Shown: piece after piece, positions 9,901 through 18,991 of the stretch
Layout of the letters: each line of letters opens with the position of its first letter
Numbering within the stretch: the first letter of the stretch is position 1
Assembly: GCF_029625315.1 (NCBI RefSeq)
Contig: NZ_CP121110.1
Span: 4,563,501 to 4,627,500 of the forward strand
Direction: 5' to 3'
Length of the DNA: 64,000 nucleotides
DNA from: Flavobacterium ginsengisoli
Lineage (GTDB): Bacteria; Bacteroidota; Bacteroidia; Flavobacteriales; Flavobacteriaceae
Translations under genes and position numbers: made by a program
Notes under the pieces: model-generated
Database searches by the model: none
Told to the model about the DNA's origin: nothing
Seen by the model: the letters and a program-made list of their open reading frames with translations, nothing else

Positions 9901-10423
9901 AGAAGATACAACTGGTTATAATGCTTTGACATTAGGCATTAGTCAGGCTGGAGCTTATAGCTTTTTAAGTTCAAAAGGATTTTTAGATCATATTTTAATT
10001 TCTGATGAATTGAATGAAGATTACATAGACAACTCAATCGCAGTTTATGACCCAAGAAATTTTGTTAAAAACTATACCACAACAACTTCAGACCACGGAC
10101 CGGTAATTGCTCGTTTCTATTTGAAAGAAGACGTACTTTCTACACCTGATTTTGGAGCGAAAAACAAATATTTCGTAAAAGCTTATCCAAATCCTGCAAC
10201 AGATGTTTTAAATTTTGATATCAAAACAGCACAAGCAAGAGATTTGAAAATTAGATTATACGATTTTAATGGACGTGCCATTGGAAATCCAATTAACGTT
10301 AAAAATGAATCTGAAGTTAGTACTGCAGTTGTTGCTGTTAATAATCTAGTCTCTGGAGTTTATTTTTACACGGTTACCGAAAACAATAAAGTTATTTTTA
10401 AAGATAAAGTGATTAAAAAATAA
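6985..10423 (+). CDS. Large secreted endonuclease/exonuclease/phosphatase-fold protein with T9SS tail, frameshifted as read
   Basis: Corrected length is about 1145 residues. A signal peptide (to about 27) is followed by a jelly-roll (choice-of-anchor J type) region at about 35-230, beta-rich repeats, a second jelly-roll near 465-640 and another beta-rich repeat. Then comes a DNase I-like catalytic domain: VVSYNLEFFG, VYVVQEVSD, LIDLHARANSG, ILLGDFNDD and SDHGPVIARF carry the expected Asn, Glu, His and Asp. The end, AYPNPATDVLNFDI to a basic KDKVIKK, is a type IX secretion sorting domain. The frame breaks at 9300-9301, where one extra base turns ENVAKVMNTL into a stop. It probably degrades extracellular DNA or phospho-substrates. 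Confidence 0.85.
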
Positions 10424-10441
10424 GTGCTTACTATTAATTGG

Positions 10442-10474
10442 AAAAGGCAGTCATTTTAAGACTGCCTTTTTTTT
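10442..10474. terminator. Bidirectional terminator between nuclease and MepB-like genes
   Basis: AAAGGCAGTC and GACTGCCTTT arms with a seven-base loop, flanked by A and T runs, between convergent genes. The T run overlaps the stop codon of the gene at 10473. Confidence 0.85.
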
Positions 10475-10982
10475 ATGCAAATATTTTTCTGATTTCGTTT
10501 AAATCAATATCGTCTAGATTGGTAAAAAGAAAGAAATAATCTAATTGCCATTTCTGTGTTTTTTGAGCTTGTTTGCTTGAGGTTTCATCCCAAGGTGGAT
10601 ATACTCTTGTCGCTCTAATTCCTTCTTTGTTTTGGGTAGAAAAAATACCTTTCTCTAACGCTATCTTTTTTGGAAAAATAAATTGTCCCCAATTCTGATC
10701 TTTTCGAACAGTGATAATTACAAAATCTATATCGTCAGAATAGGCGAAAGGTTCAATGATCCCAGTTTGATTGCGTTTCCATAAAGTAACAAACTGTCCT
10801 GTTTTGGTTGGAGTAACTTTTGCTTCTCGATAACAAATCTTCTTATTGTTTATTAGAAAACGATGCGCCTTATATTCGTCGCTTTCACTTTCTTTTTGCA
10901 AAGAAGCAAGCAATAATTCAGCCTTATCATAAACGCTTTCTTTGCTTAATAGCAAATCAGCTGGAGCAGTAGTAAAATTCAT
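10473..10982 (-). CDS. MepB-family protein
   Basis: A 169-residue cytoplasmic protein. The motifs PTKTGQFVTLWKR, WGQFIFPKKIALEKGI and ATRVYPPWD match the MepB family, named after a gene next to the mepRA efflux system of Staphylococcus aureus. The family has no proven biochemical activity. There is no efflux pump beside it here. It is convergent with the nuclease gene and shares its terminator. Confidence 0.8.
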   Translation of the reverse strand: MNFTTAPADLLLSKESVYDKAELLLASLQKESESDEYKAHRFLINNKKICYREAKVTPTKTGQFVTLWKRNQTGIIEPFAYSDDIDFVIITVRKDQNWGQFIFPKKIALEKGIFSTQNKEGIRATRVYPPWDETSSKQAQKTQKWQLDYFFLFTNLDDIDLNEIRKIFA

Positions 10983-11028
10983 AAAAATTCAATTCTCAAG
11001 TATTCTTGAAAATTACTGCAAATTCTCG

Positions 11029-12660
11029 TTAGAAAGCAACATTAAGGCCAAAATTTAATCCCCATTGAAACTGGTTGAAAGACTGGCTGTTTAACGGATT
11101 GACATAATAATTCATAGCAGGTTCAACAAAAACATTGGTTTTTTTGTACACACGATATTGAACCGTACTGCTTAAAGTAGAACCATAAACGTAATCGTTA
11201 GCATTCATATTTTCTCCAATAGAATGTCCATCCAAATTCACATTGTTAGAAATTAGTTTACCAACAAAACCTCCAGTGTTTAAATTAATGCTGGCTTTAT
11301 TTTTATTAAAAATAGAATAAGAAACCTCAAGTGGCATCTCAATATATCTTAAGTTTTGATCCAATTTACCCGTTTGCACGTTTTCATTCTTCAGAGCTTC
11401 TTTTGTGCTATTAGAAATCAAAAGATAATCCTGACTTGGTTGATTGCCAGCAGCAGCAACTGGATAAGAGTCTGGAGCAAAAAAAGCATTGTTTTTGGCA
11501 CTTAAATACGATACATTGGCAACGCTTTGGCCTAATTCGTTAATTTTTAAACCAGATCCAACAGCCCATTTTTTATTAATGCTGTATTTTGTTTTAACTC
11601 CATAAGAATTAGATTGTTTAGAATCGTTTACGTTGCCCAGAGTTTTTTCGTTTTTAGTGTTTTCAGAACTTGCAACACCAGCAAAAACAGCAACTGCCCA
11701 TCTTTCTTTTTTATCAATCAAATTGTCTTTTTTCTCTTTTTCTTCTTTTGTCTTTTCAGGAGTTAAAATACCTTTTTCCAAATTCTGAAGTTCAGCCAAT
11801 TGAATAGAGTCTGTTTTGCTTAAAGTGTTATTAAGCTTTAGATCGTCTTTTATGATAACTGCTTTATCGGTACGGTTATTTTCAGTTTTTCCTGAAATAG
11901 AAGTATTCGATTTATATACATTGTTGTTTACAGAAGAACTTTGGCTACTGAAAGCAATATTTTTGTTGTTTTTAGCTGTCAATTGATCGTCAAAAATAGA
12001 TTTTGAGAGCGATTTGTTTGCTGTCGAGTTAAATTTACTTTGTTTGCCAAATGCAATACGTTCTTCAGAAATTCCTTTATTAGAAGTTTTTAAATTATTT
12101 CCTAAGATAGATTTGCTAGAAGATTTCACAAGCGATTTATCTTCTGAAATACTAGAATTCTGAAATGCAACCGATTCGTTTGGAGTATTGGCAACATTTG
12201 GAGTGCTATATTTAGAATCTTTTTTATTCGTTTTGTTGTTAGAATTTGTTTGAGCTACAGAAGTCTCTTGAACTTGAATTCCAGATTTGGTATTAAATTG
12301 ATTTTTTCTTACTGAATTTTCATTTAAAGAATCTACCGTTTTACCAATATTATTATTTTGATCTAAATTTTTGTTGCTAGAGTTGTCATTTGTTTTTTTA
12401 TCAAGAACAACACTATTGTTGCTGTTTTCTAAACCGCCTTTGTTGAGGTTGATATTTTCAGGCGAAGCAGTAAAATGTAATATTGAAGGCAGAAGCAACC
12501 CTAATAATAAGCATGCAGCAGCCGACCACCAAAGAACAACTCTCTTCTTCTTTTTAGGTTTGTCTAATTTTTCTTCAATCTGACCCCATAATTCTGGAGG
12601 CGGAACACTCGAAAAGTCTTCCATTGATGAAAAAATATCTTCTATTTTATGCTTCTTCAT
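11029..12660 (-). CDS. Probable anti-sigma factor with a C-terminal outer-membrane barrel-like region
   Basis: A 543-residue protein whose start overlaps the sigma-factor stop by 4 bases. Residues 1-40 are charged and cytoplasmic in style (EDIFSSMEDFSSVPPPELWG), like short anti-sigma domains. One membrane helix follows at about 42-63 (WWSAAACLLLGLLLPSIL). Residues 65-310 are a low-complexity Asn/Ser/Lys linker. Residues 320-543 alternate polar and aromatic residues in beta strands and end in WGLNFGLNVAF with a terminal Phe, as in outer-membrane barrels. The coupling to an ECF sigma gene supports the anti-sigma role; the barrel is inferred from pattern only. Confidence 0.72.
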   Translation of the reverse strand: MKKHKIEDIFSSMEDFSSVPPPELWGQIEEKLDKPKKKKRVVLWWSAAACLLLGLLLPSILHFTASPENINLNKGGLENSNNSVVLDKKTNDNSSNKNLDQNNNIGKTVDSLNENSVRKNQFNTKSGIQVQETSVAQTNSNNKTNKKDSKYSTPNVANTPNESVAFQNSSISEDKSLVKSSSKSILGNNLKTSNKGISEERIAFGKQSKFNSTANKSLSKSIFDDQLTAKNNKNIAFSSQSSSVNNNVYKSNTSISGKTENNRTDKAVIIKDDLKLNNTLSKTDSIQLAELQNLEKGILTPEKTKEEKEKKDNLIDKKERWAVAVFAGVASSENTKNEKTLGNVNDSKQSNSYGVKTKYSINKKWAVGSGLKINELGQSVANVSYLSAKNNAFFAPDSYPVAAAGNQPSQDYLLISNSTKEALKNENVQTGKLDQNLRYIEMPLEVSYSIFNKNKASINLNTGGFVGKLISNNVNLDGHSIGENMNANDYVYGSTLSSTVQYRVYKKTNVFVEPAMNYYVNPLNSQSFNQFQWGLNFGLNVAF

Positions 12661-13220
12661 GCTGTTTTAAAATTTTTTATGCTCAAAATTCGCTTTTGTA
12701 ATATATGTTTGGCGCGATTTAGATTTGATTTTGATGTCCCTTCGGAGATCTTTAGTAGTTCGGCGATTTCTCTGTGTTTCATTTTTTCAAATACATACAA
12801 GTTAAAAACCGTCCGATATTGATCTGGCAAATCCCGAATGTATTCTAGTAGTTTTTCCTGTTCTAGCGGAATAACTTCTAATTCCTCTTCTTCTATAAAA
12901 TCGGTGTCAGGATCAAAAACATCCAAATAGAAACTTTCTTTTTTCTTCTTATTTAAAGTCTCGATGAGTTTGTTTATAAAAATCCGTTTTAGCCAGCCCT
13001 CAAAACTTCCTTCAAACTTATACTGGCTTATTTTCTGAAAGGCAATTACAAAAGCTTCCTGAAAAACATCTTTCGCATCATCTTCGTTCTTCATATATTT
13101 CAAACAGATGCCATATAAAACAGGAGAGAACAACTGATAAATTTTCAGTTGTCCCTCTCTGTCATTTTTAATGCACAGTTTGATATATTTTTCTAACTCG
13201 TCTTTCAAGAAATGGTTCAA
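12657..13220 (-). CDS. ECF RNA polymerase sigma factor
   Basis: A 187-residue sigma-70 family protein with only regions 2 and 4. Region 2 includes DAKDVFQEAFVIAFQKI and FEGWLKRIFINKLIE; region 4 includes YRTVFNLYVFEKMKHREIAE and the helix-turn-helix EGTSKSNLNRAKHIL. The start is ATG 13220. It is the third gene of a probable operon running from 14545 and is translationally coupled to its likely anti-sigma partner. The sequence TATTTTTG at 13232-13239 (minus strand) resembles a -7 box just upstream, so it may also have its own promoter. Confidence 0.92.
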   Translation of the reverse strand: MNHFLKDELEKYIKLCIKNDREGQLKIYQLFSPVLYGICLKYMKNEDDAKDVFQEAFVIAFQKISQYKFEGSFEGWLKRIFINKLIETLNKKKKESFYLDVFDPDTDFIEEEELEVIPLEQEKLLEYIRDLPDQYRTVFNLYVFEKMKHREIAELLKISEGTSKSNLNRAKHILQKRILSIKNFKTA

Positions 13221-13259
13221 ATTTGATTTTGCAAAAATAGTTTTAAATAGCTTACAAAA

Positions 13260-13661
13260 CTATCTTTTAAAAATAGTTCGAGTACCATCTTGATGGTTAC
13301 TTACTATTGTTAAGTTTTGATTGTCAAGGTTTTCTATTACGTAGGTTTTGCCTTCGAACGTAATTAGATCACGTTCTGATTGGTCAAAATATGCTTTTCC
13401 TTTTTCTATCTGATAAACACTGTTTCTTATTTCTACATTGTTTTTATAAGTAATAACTCTTCCGTTTTGGGTGAAGATAATTTTCTTAGTAAACCCAATT
13501 GATTTTGGGGTAGCCACATAAGGATTGCTAGAACCTCCTATAGATTTTTCCCAAATCCAAGTATTGATTATTGATCCTGTAATTTTTTCTTTAGAAGAAT
13601 TTACAGAAATCATTGATGTAAAAAGAAAGCAGGCAATAAAAGATAAAAAGAGATGCTTCAT
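13260..13661 (-). CDS. Secreted lipocalin-like protein of unknown function
   Basis: A 133-residue protein with an N-terminal hydrophobic signal (FLSFIACFLFTSMISV). The rest alternates strands in the manner of small lipocalin-like domains: TWIWEKSIGG, KKIIFTQNGRVITYKN, YQIEKGKAYF, LTIVSNHQDGTRTIFKR. It is exported to the periplasm or surface. It lies 8 bases after the PrcB-like lipoprotein gene and 39 before the sigma gene, so it is likely part of that operon. Its ligand and role are unknown. Confidence 0.7.
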   Translation of the reverse strand: MKHLFLSFIACFLFTSMISVNSSKEKITGSIINTWIWEKSIGGSSNPYVATPKSIGFTKKIIFTQNGRVITYKNNVEIRNSVYQIEKGKAYFDQSERDLITFEGKTYVIENLDNQNLTIVSNHQDGTRTIFKR

Positions 13662-13669
13662 GATTTAAA

Positions 13670-14545
13670 TTATTTTAAGCTTGTAATTTTGTCTTGAATC
13701 TTTTTCTTGAATTGTTTTACGTCAGCACTTTGATCTGCTGTGTCATTGTTGTCTATATAAATTTTTGTAGTGTTTCCTGCTTGACGCAATTCAAAATAAA
13801 CTCCGCCTTGATCTCCTGCATCTGGAGTACCGTATGTTTTAGTTTGTCCTTTTAAAGCTAAAATCTCTGCAGGAACTTCTTTTAAAAGTAAAGTATATTC
13901 GCCTCTTTTAATTGTTGGAGTATATCTGTATTGCCCAAAATCATATTGTTTTGCACCAACATTTAAGAATTTTAAAGTATTGTAATCGTTAATTTGGTAG
14001 AATTTTTGGCAATCTGAACTAGCACATTGGTTGTTAAAACTTCCAATAACAATATTATCTGCATTCTCTGTTGTTTTGTTGAAAATCATTCCTTTTGATG
14101 TTTTCGGAATCAAAACAAAATTAGTTGGGTAAGTTGGGGTTTGAGTTACGTTTTCGCCAACAGCCGGAGTTTTTTCGTAATAGTTCACAACAATTTCGCA
14201 ATTGTTTTCTACAATAGAGCTAATTACAATTTCGTAACCGCTTGTAGGTTTAGCGCCAGCAAAAAGTCCAACCAAATATTCTTTTGTAAAATCAATATTT
14301 GGATCACTTGCAACAGGGCAATTGTTAGTATGTTTTGTAAAATATTGATTCATTTTTTCCTGAGATCCAACAACAATTGCGGCAGGATTATTTTGCAATG
14401 TTTTTTCGCTATAATTACATGAGAAAGGAAAACCAGTAAAATTTACAACAGTATTAGAACCACAATCTACATAGTTATTTCCATCATTAAGAGAACAGGC
14501 ACTGAATCCGAAGGCTACAAATAAGCCAAGCATTATTTTTTTCAT
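13670..14545 (-). CDS. Lipoprotein with PrcB C-terminal-like domain
   Basis: A 291-residue lipoprotein (lipobox near GFSAC, Cys at about 17). The segment about 85-155 matches the PrcB C-terminal fold: EYLVGLFAGAKPTSGYEIVI, then VVNYYEKTP and PTNFVLIPKTSKGMIF. PrcB was described in Treponema denticola as a lipoprotein that stabilises the surface protease PrtP. No such protease is nearby, and many Bacteroidota use this domain alone. Residues 210-291 form a second, unassigned region. It heads the operon that ends in the ECF sigma and anti-sigma genes. Confidence 0.75.
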   Translation of the reverse strand: MKKIMLGLFVAFGFSACSLNDGNNYVDCGSNTVVNFTGFPFSCNYSEKTLQNNPAAIVVGSQEKMNQYFTKHTNNCPVASDPNIDFTKEYLVGLFAGAKPTSGYEIVISSIVENNCEIVVNYYEKTPAVGENVTQTPTYPTNFVLIPKTSKGMIFNKTTENADNIVIGSFNNQCASSDCQKFYQINDYNTLKFLNVGAKQYDFGQYRYTPTIKRGEYTLLLKEVPAEILALKGQTKTYGTPDAGDQGGVYFELRQAGNTTKIYIDNNDTADQSADVKQFKKKIQDKITSLK

Positions 14546-14731
14546 AATTATTTTGATAGGTTTATATTTTAGTAGATAGCAGTTTTAAAAAAAGGTTGCG
14601 TTGAGGTTCTTATTTTTTTGAAAAAATAAAATGTTGGTTTAGTTTGAATTGAGAATGAATTAGTGAAATTTCCGTTTTAAAAACTAAGCACTACGTATTA
14701 TTGCGTACTTTTACGTAAAATAAACTTAGTT

Positions 14732-16105
14732 ATGTCTGATTATATACCGTTTTTATTAGGCTTTGTTGTTGCACTTTTTATGGGCATATACGTAGGTAGA
14801 ATGCTTTCTGCATCAAAATTTCAGTCAGAAAAAGTCATTTCTGAGGAAAGATTGAATGCGTTAAACGGTCAATTGCAAATGCAGAAAGAGCAGTTTGAAA
14901 ACGAAAAAAATAATTTTCAGAAACAATTGCAGTTAAATATTGCTGAGAAAGAAAACATCCGAACCGAAAAAGATAGTTTGGCAATTCAGCTTTCTAAAAA
15001 AGAAGTTGATTTTGAAAATTTATGGGAACGTCATAAAGAACAAAAAAGCGAAATCAATGAACTTCAGGAAAAATTCACTAAAGAGTTTGAAAATCTTGCG
15101 AATAAAATCTTAGAAGAAAAATCGGCTAAGTTTACCGAACAGAATACCGTTAATATGAAAAATATCCTAACTCCTTTGCAGGATAAAATTTTGGTATTTG
15201 AACAGAAAGTAGAACAAACACATAAAGAAAGTATAGATTATCATGCAGCACTTCGTCAGCAGATTATTGGTTTGAGCGAAATGAATGCGCAAATGAGCAA
15301 AGAAACCTTAAATCTTACTAAAGCTCTAAAAGGCGACAGTAAAATGCAGGGAAATTGGGGAGAATTGGTTCTAGAACGTGTTTTAGAAAAATCGGGATTA
15401 GAAAAAGGAAGAGAATATGAAGTCCAGCAAAGTTTTACCAATAGCGAAGGAAATCGTGTTTTGCCAGACGTTGTAATTAATCTTCCGGATGGTAAGAAAA
15501 TGATTGTTGATTCTAAAGTTTCGCTTTCAGCTTACGAAAAATGGGTAAACGAAGAGTCGGAACTTTTAAAAATAGAATTTCTTAAAGAACATGTTATTTC
15601 TATAAAAAGGCATGTTGAGCAATTGGGAAGTAAAAACTATCATGATTTGTATCAAATGGAAAGTCCCGATTTTGTACTGCTTTTTATTCCAATGGAACCC
15701 GCTTTTGCAATTGCTTTAAACGAAGATCCCTCTTTATATACAAAAGCATTTGATAGAAATATTGTAATTGTTACGCCAAGTACGCTTTTGGCAACTTTAC
15801 GAACAATTGACAGTATGTGGACGAATCAAAAACAGCAAGAAAATGCGTTAGAGATTGCAAGACAAGCAGGAGCTTTATATGATAAATTTGAAGGTTTTGT
15901 GTCCGATTTAGTCCGAATAGGAAATAAAATAAAAGACACTAAAACTGAATACGAAAGCGCCATGAATAAACTGGTTGACGGAAAAGGAAACCTGATTTCG
16001 AGCGTAGAAAGATTAAAAAAAATGGGAGCAAAAGCAAAGAAATCGCTTCCAGACAATATTATTGCAAGAGCGATTAATTCAGATGAAAATGAGTTATTGA
16101 ATTAG
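14732..16105 (+). CDS. rmuC: DNA recombination protein RmuC
   Basis: A 457-residue protein with an N-terminal membrane helix (FLLGFVVALFMGIYVGRML), a long coiled coil at about 30-120, and the nuclease-like RmuC domain from about 150. Conserved stretches are QGNWGELVLERVLEKSGLEK, LPDVVINLPDGKKMIVDSKV and FVLLFIPMEPAFAIAL. In E. coli RmuC limits inversions at short inverted repeats and is proposed to be a nuclease. The length is typical. It is divergent from the PrcB operon with about 186 bases between them. Confidence 0.93.
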   Translation: MSDYIPFLLGFVVALFMGIYVGRMLSASKFQSEKVISEERLNALNGQLQMQKEQFENEKNNFQKQLQLNIAEKENIRTEKDSLAIQLSKKEVDFENLWERHKEQKSEINELQEKFTKEFENLANKILEEKSAKFTEQNTVNMKNILTPLQDKILVFEQKVEQTHKESIDYHAALRQQIIGLSEMNAQMSKETLNLTKALKGDSKMQGNWGELVLERVLEKSGLEKGREYEVQQSFTNSEGNRVLPDVVINLPDGKKMIVDSKVSLSAYEKWVNEESELLKIEFLKEHVISIKRHVEQLGSKNYHDLYQMESPDFVLLFIPMEPAFAIALNEDPSLYTKAFDRNIVIVTPSTLLATLRTIDSMWTNQKQQENALEIARQAGALYDKFEGFVSDLVRIGNKIKDTKTEYESAMNKLVDGKGNLISSVERLKKMGAKAKKSLPDNIIARAINSDENELLN

Positions 16106-16185
16106 AAGGGTAAAGAAGCAAGAAGAAAGACTAACGTAATATATAATACAATACAACTAATCAAAAAAATACCAAAAACAAAAAC

Positions 16186-16733
16186 ATGAGTACAGATTTT
16201 AAACCCGTTTCATCATCAAAAGTTAGTATATCAGAATTAATGTTGCCTTCGCATACCAACTTTAGCGGGAAAATTCACGGAGGATATATTTTACAATTGT
16301 TAGATCAAATTGCCTTTGCATCAGCATCAAAATTCAGCGGAAATTATTGTGTGACTGCCTCTGTAGATACGGTAAACTTTTTGAAACCAATCGAAGTTGG
16401 AGAATTAGTAACAATGAAAGCTTCTGTAAATTATGTTGGAAGAAGTTCTATGATTGTAGGTATACGTGTAGAAGCAGAAAACATTCAGACAGGAGCTATC
16501 AAACATTGTAATTCATCTTATTTTACAATGGTTGCCAAAGATAAAGACGGAAAAAGCGTTCGGTTCCAGGATTGATTTTATCTAATTTGGAAGAAGTACG
16601 CCGTTTCAGAAAAGCAATAAAACATATCGAAGTTCGAAAAGAAGTAGAAGAACACGAAAAATTGACCAATATTAATTCTATCGAAGATTTGGCGAGCCTT
16701 GAAAAATATAATGTTCTTTTAGAAATTAGCTAA
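16186..16733 (+). CDS. Acyl-CoA thioesterase (YciA-like hotdog fold), frameshifted as read
   Basis: The hotdog core is present: LMLPSHTNFSGKIHGGYILQ with its catalytic-loop Asn and His-Gly-Gly, then LLDQIAFASASK and SVDTVNFLKP. The frame breaks at 16561, where GTTCGGTT stands for GTTCCGGTT; restoring one C gives KSVPVPGLILSNLEEVRRFR and continues to a TAA at 16731. The corrected length is 182 residues, normal for the acyl-CoA thioester hydrolase family with its helical C-terminal tail. It likely hydrolyses fatty acyl-CoA in the cytoplasm. It follows rmuC by 80 bases. The indel is probably an error. Confidence 0.85.
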
Positions 16734-16774
16734 ATTTTCTTATATTTATTGAAATCATTAAATATTTAGAAAGC

Positions 16775-17170
16775 ATGGTCAAGTTTGGATATACAATTTT
16801 ATATGTTGAAAATGTCGAAGAAACTATTTCGTTTTACGAAAACGCATTTGGTTTTTCGAGAAAATTTGTCACCCCAGATAATGATTATGGCGAATTAATT
16901 ACGGGAGAAACAACACTTTCATTTGCTTCAAAAAAATTAGCTTCAAAAAATTTACCCGATGGTTTTATCGAAAGCAGTTTAGAAGACAAACCTTTTGCCA
17001 TAGAAATTGGCTTTATTACAGAGAATGTTCCAGAAGTTTTGCAAAAAGCTACTTCTTTTGGAGCTGTTATTGTTTTAGAACCTGTAGAAAAACCGTGGGG
17101 ACAAGTTGTAGCATACGCAAGAGATTTAAACGGATTTTTGATTGAGATTTGTACAGAAGTAAAAAGTTAA
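16775..17170 (+). CDS. VOC (glyoxalase/bleomycin resistance) superfamily protein
   Basis: A 131-residue protein with two beta-alpha-beta-beta-beta modules. The first is FGYTILYVENVEETISFYEN and the second starts near EIGFITENVPEVL, ending in VVAYARDLNGFLIEICTE, where the final Glu is the usual metal ligand position. The substrate cannot be named from sequence; the family includes glyoxalases, dioxygenases and antibiotic-binding proteins. It follows the thioesterase on the same strand by 41 bases. Confidence 0.85.
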   Translation: MVKFGYTILYVENVEETISFYENAFGFSRKFVTPDNDYGELITGETTLSFASKKLASKNLPDGFIESSLEDKPFAIEIGFITENVPEVLQKATSFGAVIVLEPVEKPWGQVVAYARDLNGFLIEICTEVKS

Positions 17171-17258
17171 GTTTTGACAGTATTTGGCATCTCATACCTT
17201 TTATTTTTCAATTAAAACATTCACAAATATTTAGCATAAGTTCTAAAACTTCGCATAC

Positions 17259-17305
17259 AAAAATTCCGTAACTTTAAGTGTAATTATTGGGTTACGGAAA
17301 TTTTT
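17259..17305 (+). terminator. Hairpin with T run downstream of the VOC gene
   Basis: Arms AATTCCGTAAC and GTTACGGAAATT around an 18-base loop, followed by T5, about 90 bases after the stop. The loop is long for a classical terminator. The rest of the 228-base gap shows nothing recognisable. Confidence 0.4.
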
Positions 17306-17398
17306 CACTGAGTATTGCCGTTCGATTTTTTTCAGATTAATTAGAATCTGATTTTATTTTCTCTTAGTCAGAATAAATGGAATGACATAATTGTTTAA

Positions 17399-17977
17399 AT
17401 GAAGACGATTATGAAAACAACTACTTTATTATTTTTACTTTTTACTGCTTTTTCTGTCATTGCCCAAGACAAATTTTTTACAAATACAGGGACAATAAAT
17501 TTTGAAGCGTCTGTTCCGCTATTTGAAGAAGTGAGAGCTGTAAATAGACAAGTTGCCATACTTTTAGAACCTAAAACAAGTACTTTTATCTGTACTGTTA
17601 TTATCAAAGATTTTCGTTTTAAATTAGATTTGATGCAAGAGCATTTCAATGAAAATTATATGCAAAGCAATCGTTATCCTAAAGCTGTGTTTAAAGGAAA
17701 GATCGAAAAATTTGATTTGAAAGATATTAATGAGGTTGAAAAACAATACCAAATAAAGGGGAAGCTTAATTTGCGCGGAAAGTCGAAGGAGATTATCGTA
17801 AATGCTTTGATAAAAAGAGTTCCAGAAGGAATTCAGGTTATTTCCGATTTTCCAATTGCAGTATCTGATTTCAATATTAGTATTCCAACTACTATTGCGG
17901 CTAAAATTGCAAAAACGGCCAATACAGAACTCACGGGTGTTGTGCGCAGTGATGACACAATGCTAACACTTAAGTAA
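17399..17977 (+). CDS. YceI-family periplasmic protein
   Basis: A 192-residue protein with a signal peptide (TTTLLFLLFTAFSVIAQ). The mature part is the YceI lipocalin-like barrel, with FTNTGTINFEASVPLFEEV at the start and FHLNENYMQS-like spacing (FNENYMQSNRYPKAVFKGKI) in the middle. YceI proteins bind isoprenoid or other amphiphilic ligands. ATG 17399 and ATG 17411 are both possible; the second gives a tidier signal. It is convergent with, and 4 bases from, the epimerase gene. Confidence 0.85.
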   Translation: MKTIMKTTTLLFLLFTAFSVIAQDKFFTNTGTINFEASVPLFEEVRAVNRQVAILLEPKTSTFICTVIIKDFRFKLDLMQEHFNENYMQSNRYPKAVFKGKIEKFDLKDINEVEKQYQIKGKLNLRGKSKEIIVNALIKRVPEGIQVISDFPIAVSDFNISIPTTIAAKIAKTANTELTGVVRSDDTMLTLK

Positions 17978-17981
17978 AAAA

Positions 17982-18893
17982 CTACTTTATACAGTTTATA
18001 AGTGTCTTTTCTAGATCGGTAAACTGAAACTCAAAACCTGTTTTCTGAATTTTTTCTGAAGAAACACGTTGTCCTGTCAAGACAGCTACACTCATTTGCC
18101 CAAGTAAAATCTTTAGCACAAAAGGTGGAACTTTTGGCGACCATATACTATAATCGTATAGTTTTGCCATAGTTTTAGAAAATCGAGCATTTGTGGTATT
18201 GTCAGTAATACAAGCATTGTAGGCGCCTTCAAGTTGGTTGTCTTCAATGCTTTTTAAATAAATCTGACATAAATCTTCAACATGAATCCAAGGTAGATAT
18301 TGTTTGCCTGAACCTAATACGGCACCAAAACCGGACTTAAAAGTAGGAATCATTTTTTTTAAGAAACCTTCATTTTTGCCCAAAACAATGCCAGTCCTAA
18401 TTTTGACTGTTCGAATATTTAAAGAACTAATTTTATCGGCAGCGCTTTCCCATTTTTGACATGTAATGCCAAGAAAATCATCAGCTGGCGGAGTATTTTC
18501 AGTACAGATTTTATGACTTGTAACAGCACCATAAATTCCAATGCCAGAAGCAGAAATAAATGCTTCCAGTTTTTTATTGTTCATTTCTAAAACAGAATAG
18601 ATCATTTCTACTGGTCTTACGCGGCTTTCTATAATAGCTTTTTTGCGTCTTTTGGTCCATCTTTTTTCTACTATTCCTTCGCCTGCAAGGTGAATGATAT
18701 AATCGGCATTTAGAATTGCATTTTTATCAATGTAGTTTTTCTTTATGTCCCATTTATAATAAGTAATTCTTGCACTGTCTTTTTTATCAGAACGACTCAA
18801 AACGGAAACAGAAAAACCTGCTTCGATCAGAACATCTGTCAAATATTTTCCAATGAAACCAGTTCCGCCTGTTAATAGAACATTTTGAGCCAT
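17982..18893 (-). CDS. TIGR01777-family NAD-dependent epimerase/oxidoreductase
   Basis: A 303-residue extended-SDR-like protein. The Rossmann motif VLLTGGTGFIGKYL is at 4-18, and IIHLAGEGIVEKRWTKRRKK is the diagnostic stretch of the YfcH/SulA-like TIGR01777 group, followed by SASGIGIYG. The C-terminal segment carries LLGQMSVAVLTGQRVSSEKI, also diagnostic. The substrate is unknown; the old cell-division-inhibitor label is not supported by sequence. Cytoplasmic. Confidence 0.9.
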   Translation of the reverse strand: MAQNVLLTGGTGFIGKYLTDVLIEAGFSVSVLSRSDKKDSARITYYKWDIKKNYIDKNAILNADYIIHLAGEGIVEKRWTKRRKKAIIESRVRPVEMIYSVLEMNNKKLEAFISASGIGIYGAVTSHKICTENTPPADDFLGITCQKWESAADKISSLNIRTVKIRTGIVLGKNEGFLKKMIPTFKSGFGAVLGSGKQYLPWIHVEDLCQIYLKSIEDNQLEGAYNACITDNTTNARFSKTMAKLYDYSIWSPKVPPFVLKILLGQMSVAVLTGQRVSSEKIQKTGFEFQFTDLEKTLINCIK

Positions 18894-18991
18894 AATAGTT
18901 TATAATATATTTAACAGTGTATAGTGTTTAAGGATTAGTAAAGGTACTTAAACAATGTTTACCTTTATGGCAAATTCTAAATTTTAATAAA

